NCBI GenBank assembly: GCA_025356695.1
Contig: JANXSE010000034.1
Span: forward strand, 1-28,196
Reading direction: 5' to 3'
Length of the DNA stretch: 28,196 bases
Source: Betaproteobacteria bacterium
Lineage (GTDB): Bacteria > Pseudomonadota > Gammaproteobacteria > Burkholderiales > SG8-41
A program made the position numbers and the translations under genes. The notes under the pieces were generated by a model. That model was not told the origin of the DNA, searched no databases, and saw only the letters and a program-made list of their open reading frames with translations. Positions 16,913 to 25,385 of this stretch are shown in pieces; position 1 is the first letter of the stretch, and every line of letters starts with the position of its first letter.

Positions 16913-17289
16913 TGAAACAACATCTCGCCATTGTGGTGTGGGCAGCGAACCCGGATGTCCCGCATCTCTGCGCGACACCGTTTTTTCACGCGTCGGCGGC
17001 AGCCGCCATGGATGTCGACGTCGAGGTTTATTTCGCCAGTGCGGCGGTTCTTTTGCTTAAAAATGGCGTCGCTGCGAAGCTGCACACAGGGCCGCAGCAG
17101 CGCGAAACCGTTTACGAATTCATGCGTCAGGCGCTTGCGCACGGCGCGCGTTTTTACGCCTGTTCGCAGGCGCTGTCCGAGTATGGCCTCACGCTTGTCG
17201 ACTTGATCCCGGAGACGAGCGGCGCCGCCGGCGCGGCGGCCTACGCGGCGCGCAGTCTCGACGACGATTGGGTGACGGTCATCTATTAG
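16912..17289 (+). CDS. DsrE-family protein (sulfur-carrier-like)
   Basis: A 125-residue protein with the DsrE/TusD-like alternating fold: LAIVVW strand, VDVEVYFASAAVLLLKNGVA, then FMRQALAHGARFYACSQAL and a terminal DDWVTVIY. Cys84 (YACSQAL) sits where the sulfur-binding cysteine of DsrE and TusD lies; Cys20 is a second candidate. The ATG at 16912 overlaps the stop of the GcvH-like gene by one base, so the two are co-translated. DsrE-family proteins relay persulfide sulfur. In this context it might supply sulfur for cofactor sulfuration or work with the lipoyl protein; this is inference only. Confidence 0.78.
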   Translation: MKQHLAIVVWAANPDVPHLCATPFFHASAAAAMDVDVEVYFASAAVLLLKNGVAAKLHTGPQQRETVYEFMRQALAHGARFYACSQALSEYGLTLVDLIPETSGAAGAAAYAARSLDDDWVTVIY

Positions 17290-17310
17290 GGCAACTCGAA
17301 CGTTAATACG

Positions 17311-17351
17311 GGGCGAGCGCAGACTGGAAGCGTACTGCGGCGGGTTCGCCC
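17311..17351 (+). terminator. stem-loop downstream of the dsrE-like gene
   Basis: GGGCGA (17311-17316) pairs with TCGCCC (17346-17351), and inside it CGCAG (17318-17322) pairs with CTGCG (17335-17339). Only a short TTGTGCGTT follows, so this is a weak terminator candidate separating the formate dehydrogenase region from the cytochrome c gene. Confidence 0.35.
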
Positions 17352-17447
17352 TTGTGCGTTCGCGTTGCAGGTAGGCTAGAATTCGTCTGTTAGCGGGTGT
17401 CCGCGAAAGTTTATGCGGCTGAATAAGATTACGGAAAGGTAGGATTC

Positions 17448-18116
17448 ATGAGAAAAACAGCGCAGGTTAAAGCAAATACGACGGCCTCGACTGCGGCGCG
17501 CGCCGGGATGGCATTGCTGTGTGCGGCACTTATTGTGGGCCTTGCGCAGCACACGAGGGCTCAGGCTGCAGAACGCAGCGGCAAGGATGTGGTCGATGCG
17601 ACGTGCGCAAACTGTCACGCCACTGGCGAAAAAGGCGCGCCGAAAATCGGCGACAAGGCCGCCTGGAGCAAACTGGCCGAACAAAGTCTGAGCAGTCTTA
17701 CTACGGTCACGCTGAAAGGCATTCGCAATATGCCTCCGCATGGCGCCAACATGAAACTGACCGACATTGAAATCAAGCGCGCGGTGACCTATATGGTGAA
17801 TCAATCGGGCGGCAACTGGGTTGAACCGACCAGCAAGACCGCGGCGTCGGTTGAGCGAACCGGCGAGCAGATTGTCAAAATGCGTTGCGGTCAATGCCAT
17901 GAAAAAGGCCTCCACGGTGCGCCGAAAATCGGCGATGCCGACGCATGGATCCCGCGCCTGAAAAACGGCCTTGATCCGGTGGTGCGTTCGGCGATCAATG
18001 GTCACGGCGGTATGCAGGCGCGTGGCGGCATGGCCAATCTGACCGACAACGAAATGCGCAATGCGATTACCTACATGTTTAATAAGGGCCGTGTTCCGGA
18101 AAAGACCGCGAAGTAA
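17448..18116 (+). CDS. periplasmic tandem dihaem cytochrome c (c5-like)
   Basis: A 222-residue exported protein. A long n-region and hydrophobic core (about residues 18-34) end in ARAQA-type cleavage near residue 40. Two class I cytochrome c domains follow, with haem motifs CANCH (53-57) and CGQCH (147-151). The domains are recognisably duplicated: each contains GAPKIGD followed by Trp, and a final AVTYM or AITYM. Methionines M95 or M102 and M189 or M195 are possible axial ligands. It would shuttle electrons in the periplasm. A ribosome site (AAAGGTAGGA) precedes the ATG. A lone TAGAAT at 17377-17382 is a possible -10 without a clear -35. Confidence 0.9.
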   Translation: MRKTAQVKANTTASTAARAGMALLCAALIVGLAQHTRAQAAERSGKDVVDATCANCHATGEKGAPKIGDKAAWSKLAEQSLSSLTTVTLKGIRNMPPHGANMKLTDIEIKRAVTYMVNQSGGNWVEPTSKTAASVERTGEQIVKMRCGQCHEKGLHGAPKIGDADAWIPRLKNGLDPVVRSAINGHGGMQARGGMANLTDNEMRNAITYMFNKGRVPEKTAK

Positions 18117-18124
18117 CGGATGGA

Positions 18125-18173
18125 GGCGGACATGAACCTGTCCGCCGGTCTGGCGGACGGCAATAGGCCGTCC
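18125..18173 (+). promoter_or_regulatory. mutually exclusive hairpins between cytochrome c and hemG
   Basis: Four arms are present: A GGCGGACA (18125-18132), B TGTCCGCC (18139-18146), C GGCGGAC extended to GGC (18152-18161), and D GCCGTCC (18167-18173). A pairs with B (8 bp) and C with D (7 bp), but B also pairs perfectly with C (7 bp, 5-base loop). Such A:B/B:C/C:D overlap is the topology of attenuators. There is no T-run, so an effect on translation of hemG, RNA stability or simply end-of-gene structure is more likely than termination. Confidence 0.4.
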
Positions 18174-18192
18174 AGAGATCCGGGATAGATGC

Positions 18193-19593
18193 GTGCAAAA
18201 TGTGCCTGATGCCGACGTCATCGTAGTCGGCGGCGGTATCTCCGGTCTGGCCTGTGCCTGGGGCCTGCAACGCCGCGGCGCAAACGTCCGTTTGATTGAA
18301 AGTGCGCTACGCGCCGGCGGTTGCATCGCCACGGTGCGCAAGCAGGGCTATCTGCTTGAGGCCGGCCCCAACAGCGCGCTCGACACATCCCCCCTGGTCG
18401 GGCGCTTGCTGGATGAACTCGGCATTAGCGCCGAGCGGGTCGATGCAAATCCGGCGGCCCGCAATCGCTATGTGGTGCGTAATGGCGCACCAATCGCGCT
18501 GCCGATGTCGCCGCTGGCGTTTCTGACAAGTTCGCTTTTTTCGGCAACGGCCAAGCTGCGCCTCTTCGGCGAACCGTTTATATCGCGCGGCACCGCGGCT
18601 GACGAGTCTGTCGCCTCGTTTGTACGGCGGCGGCTGGGCGGCGAATTCCTCGACTACGCGATCAATCCTTTCGTCGGCGGCGTCTATGCGGGGCGGCCGG
18701 AAGAACTCTGCGTGCGCGCCGCGTTTCCAAGGCTCTACGATCTGGAACAGAAATACGGCAGTCTGATCCGCGGGCAGGTGCTGGGTGCGCGCAGTCGCGC
18801 GCGCGAATCGCAAAAATCCAAGCATACGGCATCGATGTTCTCGTTCCATGGGGGCATGGAAACAGTCACTGCTGCCATGGCCCGGCAGTTACGGCACGTT
18901 GAACTGAATGCAGCGGTCTCCGGTATTGCCGCCGACGGCGGTGGATTTACGCTATCAGTGGACACGTCGGGCACGCGACGCACGTTGCGTGCGCCGGCGG
19001 TGGTTCTGGCAGTTCCTGCCTACGCTGCCGCGCCGCTGATCAGGCCTCTGCTGCCTGCAGCGGCCGATGCGCTGGAGGGCGTACCCTATCCGCCGGTGGC
19101 AGTGGTCTATTGTGGTTTTCGCCGCAACGCAGTGGGGCATCCGTTGGACGGCTTCGGGATGCTGGTGCCGCAATGCGAGGGCGCGCGCATCCTCGGTTCG
19201 ATATTCTCCAGCACGCTTTTTGAACAACGCGCGCAAACCGGTCATGTTCTGCTGACTACCTTCATTGGCGGTTCACGCCAGCCAGAGCTGGTTGCGCTGG
19301 AAGATGACGAACTGGCCGCGCTGGTCAGGACGGAGTTGGCGAAACTGCTGGGGGCAGGCGCGGCGCCGGATTTTTGCGAGGTGCGGCGCTGGCGCCAGGC
19401 GATACCGCAATACACGCTCGGGTACGGGGCGCGCATGGATGTTCTGAACGATGCGGAACGTGCGATGCCAGGCTTGTTTTTTTGTGCCAACTACCGGGGT
19501 GGCATTTCGATTTCCGACTGCATTCAGTCGGCAGATCGCGTGGCGACGGCGGGTTATGAATTTCTGGGACGATCCGGTGCCGCAGGCGGATGA
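18193..19593 (+). CDS. hemG: protoporphyrinogen oxidase, HemY type
   Basis: A 466-residue FAD enzyme oxidising protoporphyrinogen IX to protoporphyrin IX in haem synthesis. The N-terminal Rossmann motif VVGGGISGLACA (residues 11-22), RAGGCIATV, and YLLEAGPNSAL match the HemY (oxygen-dependent type) family. FVRRRLGGEFLDYAINPFVGGVYAG is diagnostic. The C-terminus has LFFCANYRGGISISDCIQSA for FAD binding. The start is GTG at 18193 (or GTG at 18202); the nearby ATG at 18189 is out of frame and stops after six codons. Its position beside many c-type cytochrome genes fits haem demand. Confidence 0.9.
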   Translation: MQNVPDADVIVVGGGISGLACAWGLQRRGANVRLIESALRAGGCIATVRKQGYLLEAGPNSALDTSPLVGRLLDELGISAERVDANPAARNRYVVRNGAPIALPMSPLAFLTSSLFSATAKLRLFGEPFISRGTAADESVASFVRRRLGGEFLDYAINPFVGGVYAGRPEELCVRAAFPRLYDLEQKYGSLIRGQVLGARSRARESQKSKHTASMFSFHGGMETVTAAMARQLRHVELNAAVSGIAADGGGFTLSVDTSGTRRTLRAPAVVLAVPAYAAAPLIRPLLPAAADALEGVPYPPVAVVYCGFRRNAVGHPLDGFGMLVPQCEGARILGSIFSSTLFEQRAQTGHVLLTTFIGGSRQPELVALEDDELAALVRTELAKLLGAGAAPDFCEVRRWRQAIPQYTLGYGARMDVLNDAERAMPGLFFCANYRGGISISDCIQSADRVATAGYEFLGRSGAAGG

Positions 19594-19611
19594 TTGTTGC
19601 GGCGCCGCGAG

Positions 19612-19653
19612 TTGATCCAGATCAACTACGGAACCATTGCCGCAGCTTACATT
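19612..19653 (+). promoter_or_regulatory. perfect FNR/Anr-type box and class II promoter for the fused multihaem cytochrome b/c gene
   Basis: TTGATCCAGATCAA (19612-19625) matches the FNR consensus TTGAT-N4-ATCAA exactly. TACATT (19648-19653) lies 22 bases downstream, the spacing of a class II FNR-activated promoter (site at -41.5), predicting a start near 19660. The leader to the ATG at 19782 is about 120 bases. Confidence 0.82.
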
Positions 19654-19781
19654 CCACGACTATCGTCGAATGGGCTAAGTGCATTCGCCGCCGATTACCC
19701 AATGAAATCAAATGGCATCGTTCGAACTACATAGTGCAATCCGGCAAAAGAAAAAATACGATGGAAAGGGAAGCGCGAAAC

Positions 19782-21503
<1,722 letters not shown>

Positions 21504-21645
21504 TCGGTAGCTGGCGCGACTCGCCGCCGGCTTCTCCGGGACTTGTTTTCCGGAAAGGCGGCCGGGTTGCAACGGCAGGACCGTCGGCGGTTGGCGGGGC
21601 GCCACAGTACGGAGTAGGCGGTGGCGTGCGCGTAGTGAGGACAAG

Positions 21646-23277
21646 GTGCTTCCGGATACGCTCAAGTTCAAGGTCGGTTTCTACGTCGCTGTTGCGTTGA
21701 CGGCGGTGATGCTGCTGTTTACCGCTTTGGTCATCAAGCATCAACGTGGCCAATTGCTTGAGGAGGCCACCGACCACGTTGCGCAGATTTCGGAAATAAT
21801 CACCCGCAGCACACGTTATGCAATGCTGCAGAACCAGCCCGACTACGTGGCGCGGATCATTCAGGACGTCGGGCACCAGGAAAATATTTCCAAGGTCAGG
21901 GTCATCAGCAAGGAAGGGCGGGTCATACACTCGACCTTTCTGCCGGAAATCGGGCAAATCGTTGACCGCAAGGCGGACGCCTGTGTGCTTTGCCACAAGG
22001 GGGAGCAGCCGCTCGAGCATCTGCCTCAGGAGGACCGCTCGCGTGTATATAAGGGGGCCGACGGACGCCGACTCCTTGGCAGCATGGAAGTCATCCGCAA
22101 TGAGCCGACCTGCTACACGGCCGCCTGCCACGTGCATTCCAAGTCCCAATCGGTGCTCGGCGTTCTCGACATTGTTTATTCATTGGACCACATCGACCGC
22201 GCCGTGCAGAAAAACACCATGAACATTGCGGGCGGGGCGGTGGCATTCGTGCTGCTGGCCTCTTTGCTGGTGTCTTTGTTCGTGCACCGGCTTGTCTACG
22301 TGCCATTGAAGGACCTGGAGACGGGGGCGCAGCGGATGTCTGCGGGGGACCTTGACCAGGGCATACCCGTGCGCAGCGACGACGAGTTCGGACAGCTCGC
22401 AGCCGCTTTCAATGCCATGACGGTGGCGCTTAAAAATTCGCAGGGAGAACTTCGCGAATGGGGGCATACGCTGGAGGAAAAAGTCGCCAAGCGCACGCAT
22501 GAACTGCGGATTGCCGAGGCCGAGGCAACGCGCTCGGAAAAACTGGCCTCGGTCGGCCTGTTGGCGGCTGGCATCGCGCACGAACTCAATAATCCTCTGA
22601 CCGGCGTGCTGACCTTCGCGCATTTGCTGCGCAAGAAAACGCCGGATGGCAGTGAAGACGCCGAAGACCTTGACCTGGTCATCCGGGAGACCAAACGTTG
22701 CGCCGCCATCATCCGCCGGTTGTTGGACTTCGCCCGCGAGAAGAAACCGGAAACGAAATATGCGGACATCAACCAGGTGATTGAAGAGACCGTGCGAATT
22801 GTCGAGCGCCCGGCGTCGTTTCAGGATGTCGAAATATCGCTCGATCTCGACCGTACGGTTCCGCAGATCTGGATCGACGCCGATCTGATCAAACAAGTTA
22901 TCATGAACATGGTTGTCAATGCCCAGCATGCGATTGAAAGCTCGGGGGCCATTACGGTAAGAACGCGTCGCTGTGCGGAGCTTGTTGCCGCCGATCCGGG
23001 CGGCAAGGCGGTGCCGATGGTGGAAGTGGACATTGTCGATACCGGTTGCGGTATTCCGGCGCAGAATCTGCAACGGATATTCGACCCGTTTTTTACCTCG
23101 AAAGCCGTCGGCAAGGGCACCGGACTCGGATTGTCGGTAAGCCACGGCATCGTCCGCTCCCACGGCGGCTCAATCGAGGTTGAAAGCGCCGTCGGCGAAG
23201 GCACTACATTCAGGATACGTCTGCCCGTCGATCCGCCGGAGCGAATGGAAGCAGTTGATGCAGGAGCAGCAATATGA
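21646..23277 (+). CDS. sensor histidine kinase with periplasmic haem-c motifs
   Basis: A 543-residue membrane kinase starting at GTG (GAGG 5 to 9 bases upstream). The first membrane helix (about 10-30) and second (about 194-214) enclose a periplasmic sensor domain. It contains CVLCH (113-117), a standard haem c motif, and CYTAACH (156-162), a CX4CH variant. HAMP (about 215-267) and a coiled coil (about 268-300) lead to the phosphoacceptor block GIAHELNNPLTG (H312), then the ATPase domain with N box VVNAQHA, VDTGCGIP, DPFFTSK and GTGLGLSVSHGI. Covalent haem would make it a redox or ligand sensor, consistent with its place between two multihaem cytochrome units. The stop overlaps the response regulator start by ATGA. 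Confidence 0.92.
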   Translation: MLPDTLKFKVGFYVAVALTAVMLLFTALVIKHQRGQLLEEATDHVAQISEIITRSTRYAMLQNQPDYVARIIQDVGHQENISKVRVISKEGRVIHSTFLPEIGQIVDRKADACVLCHKGEQPLEHLPQEDRSRVYKGADGRRLLGSMEVIRNEPTCYTAACHVHSKSQSVLGVLDIVYSLDHIDRAVQKNTMNIAGGAVAFVLLASLLVSLFVHRLVYVPLKDLETGAQRMSAGDLDQGIPVRSDDEFGQLAAAFNAMTVALKNSQGELREWGHTLEEKVAKRTHELRIAEAEATRSEKLASVGLLAAGIAHELNNPLTGVLTFAHLLRKKTPDGSEDAEDLDLVIRETKRCAAIIRRLLDFAREKKPETKYADINQVIEETVRIVERPASFQDVEISLDLDRTVPQIWIDADLIKQVIMNMVVNAQHAIESSGAITVRTRRCAELVAADPGGKAVPMVEVDIVDTGCGIPAQNLQRIFDPFFTSKAVGKGTGLGLSVSHGIVRSHGGSIEVESAVGEGTTFRIRLPVDPPERMEAVDAGAAI

Positions 23278-24689
23278 GCGCGAGAATTCTGGTCGTCGAC
23301 GATGAAGAGGTCGTCATCCGCAGCTGCCTGCGGATCCTCGGCGCGGGCGGACACCAGGTCGAAGCGGTTTCCAGCGGCAGTGATGCGCTGCGCAAGGTGG
23401 ACGAAGGGCAGTTCGATCTGATGATCCTGGATATCATGATGCCGAAGATCGACGGCCTTGAGGTGTTGCAACGGGTCAAGGAGTCTCACCCCGACATCGA
23501 CGTCATCATGATCACCGGACTGTCGCAGATCGAGACGGCGGTGCGTGCCATGAAACTGGGCGCGTTTGATTATCTGCCCAAACCATTCGACCCAGACCAA
23601 CTCACCATCGTCGTGCGGCGGGCACTGGAGCGGCGCCAGCTGATGCGGGAGAACCTCGACCTCAAGCAGGCGGTCAGCTCGAAATACCGTTTCGACAACA
23701 TCATCGGTTCAAGCCAGCCGATGCAGAACGTCTATCGTCTGATCGCGCAATGCGCGCCCACCAATAGCAGCGTACTGATCACCGGCGAGAGCGGCACCGG
23801 CAAGGAACTTATCGCGCGCGCAATCCATTACAACAGCCTGCGCAAGGACAAGCCGTTTGTCGCCGTCGACTGCAATGCCCTGAGCGAAACTCTGCTTGAG
23901 AGTGAATTGTTCGGCCATGTGAAAGGCTCGTTTACCGGTGCGGTCGCCAGCAAAAAGGGCATGTTCGAGGTCGCCAGCGGCGGCACATTGTTCCTTGACG
24001 AAATCGGCAACATTTCGCTGTCGATACAGGCAAAGCTGCTGCGCGTGGTGCAAGAGCGCGAATTCAGGGCCGTCGGCGACACGAGGACGCAGAACGCGAA
24101 CATCCGCCTGATCACTGCGACCAACAAGGACCTGCAGGCCATGGTGGCCGACGGCAGTTTTCGCGAAGACCTCTATTACCGCATCAACATATTTCCGGTC
24201 CATATGCCGTCATTGCGCGAACGACGCGACGACATTCCGGCGCTGGCGTTTCACTTTCTGAATGCGCTCAAGGAAGATACCGGCAAGGATGTCAGCGAAA
24301 TTTCCGGGGATGCCATGACGGCGCTGACCAACTACGACTGGCCGGGCAACGTGAGGGAGATGGAGAACACGCTGCACCGGGCCATGATACTTTCCTCTGA
24401 TAAAGTAATTAGACGCGCCCACCTTGGCGATATCGGCCAGAAGCAGGGCGCTATCGAGGTGCCGCGAACCTCGGAAGAACTCAAGCGCATCAAAAAGGCG
24501 ACCCGCGAAAAATCGGTTGAAGACGTCGAGAAGCTGTTTGTTCTGGAGGCCCTCAAACGCAACGAGTGGAACGTCACGCGCAGCGCCGAGGACACCGGCA
24601 TGCAGCGTGCGAATTTTCAGTCGCTGATGAAAAAATACGAGATCAAGGTGCGTGGTAACGCCCACGGTCCCGACACAGAAGAAGACTGA
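23274..24689 (+). CDS. NtrC-family sigma54-dependent response regulator
   Basis: A 471-residue protein. The receiver domain (1-120) has the acidic pocket DDEE near residue 9-12, the phosphoacceptor D53 (ILDIMMP), T81 and K103. The AAA+ domain (about 142-370) has Walker A GESGTGKE (171-178), the sigma54-contacting loop as GSFTGA (218-223; the usual form is GAFTGA), and Walker B GTLFLDEIG. A Fis-type helix-turn-helix is near the C-terminus (about 431-456). It is co-translated with the haem-motif kinase. Targets are probably the flanking cytochrome operons, but no convincing -24/-12 promoter was found in their leaders, so the target may lie elsewhere. Confidence 0.94.
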   Translation: MSARILVVDDEEVVIRSCLRILGAGGHQVEAVSSGSDALRKVDEGQFDLMILDIMMPKIDGLEVLQRVKESHPDIDVIMITGLSQIETAVRAMKLGAFDYLPKPFDPDQLTIVVRRALERRQLMRENLDLKQAVSSKYRFDNIIGSSQPMQNVYRLIAQCAPTNSSVLITGESGTGKELIARAIHYNSLRKDKPFVAVDCNALSETLLESELFGHVKGSFTGAVASKKGMFEVASGGTLFLDEIGNISLSIQAKLLRVVQEREFRAVGDTRTQNANIRLITATNKDLQAMVADGSFREDLYYRINIFPVHMPSLRERRDDIPALAFHFLNALKEDTGKDVSEISGDAMTALTNYDWPGNVREMENTLHRAMILSSDKVIRRAHLGDIGQKQGAIEVPRTSEELKRIKKATREKSVEDVEKLFVLEALKRNEWNVTRSAEDTGMQRANFQSLMKKYEIKVRGNAHGPDTEED

Positions 24690-24701
24690 ACGGCTCCGGC
24701 G

Positions 24702-24740
24702 GCTGCCGGCCGTGACAGCGCGCGGCGCAAGGCCGGCGGT
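24702..24740. terminator. GC-rich hairpin between convergent genes
   Basis: GCTGCCGGCC (24702-24711) pairs with GGCCGGCGGT (24731-24740, with G-T wobbles), with a 19-base loop. It lies between the convergent response regulator and cytochrome b stops. There is no T-run on either strand, so terminator function is uncertain. Confidence 0.3.
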
Positions 24741-25372
24741 CAGTGCGCCGCGTCGTCTTCCACTTCCTCGTAGCCGGTCAACATCGCCTTAAAATGGGCG
24801 GTGCGGGTGTGTCCGAGGCTGGCGAGGTAGGGGTGGATGAATATGAAGCCGGCAAAGAATATGAAGATCAGCACGTGTATTGTGTCAACGACACGCACGC
24901 CGCCGAACAACTCGATGGCCGCCGAGAATTTCTGCACATCCCATAACAGCAGGCCCGTGAAAAACTGCACCGGCACCAGCAACAGCATGATCACCTGGTA
25001 GGTCATGCTCTGCATGGCGTTGAATTTCTGATAGGCGTTGACGTGGTGCGGGTTGGGGTCGCCGCGAAAAATGCCGTAGCCGTAATATTTTAATTGCCGG
25101 AAGCTGGCCTGAAAGTGTTTCAGCGGGCTCAGCTCCGGATGGTAGACCTTGATCTTGTCGGAAAAGAGATAGAACAGGAACCAGATAAAAAAATTGGCGA
25201 TCAGGACGAAGCCGGCGATGTTGTGAGTGACAACGGCGGTCTTGAAGGACATCAGGTTGAGCAGGCCGACGTAGCGGATCTGCAGCCCGGTGACGATCAT
25301 GAGGATGAAGCCGAGGGCATTGGTCCAGTGCCAGATTCTGACCGGCAACGGATGAACGTAGAGTTTTTGCAT
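24740..25372 (-). CDS. transmembrane cytochrome b (HydC/FdnI-like)
   Basis: A 210-residue membrane protein with four main helices (about residues 13-33, 48-72, 125-147, 163-186). HPLPVRIWHWTNALGF at the N-terminus is typical of dihaem cytochrome b subunits of respiratory enzymes. Histidines 7, 14 and 49, and two in the C-terminal helix region (VDTIHVLIF and FIHPYL), can bind haems. AGAGGA-like ribosome site and the family N-terminus fix the ATG at 25372, although the frame stays open to 25474 inside the upstream gene. It lies 13 bases after the 9-haem cytochrome gene and likely takes electrons from quinol and passes them to that protein. Confidence 0.85.
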   Translation of the reverse strand: MQKLYVHPLPVRIWHWTNALGFILMIVTGLQIRYVGLLNLMSFKTAVVTHNIAGFVLIANFFIWFLFYLFSDKIKVYHPELSPLKHFQASFRQLKYYGYGIFRGDPNPHHVNAYQKFNAMQSMTYQVIMLLLVPVQFFTGLLLWDVQKFSAAIELFGGVRVVDTIHVLIFIFFAGFIFIHPYLASLGHTRTAHFKAMLTGYEEVEDDAAH

Positions 25373-25385
25373 GGCTGAAATCCTC

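Noticed and set aside
19590..19781. N-terminal extension of the fused cytochrome back to the ATG overlapping the hemG stop
   Set aside because: The extension contains the FNR box and promoter, lacks any domain, and would bury the signal peptide; 19782 has a ribosome site.
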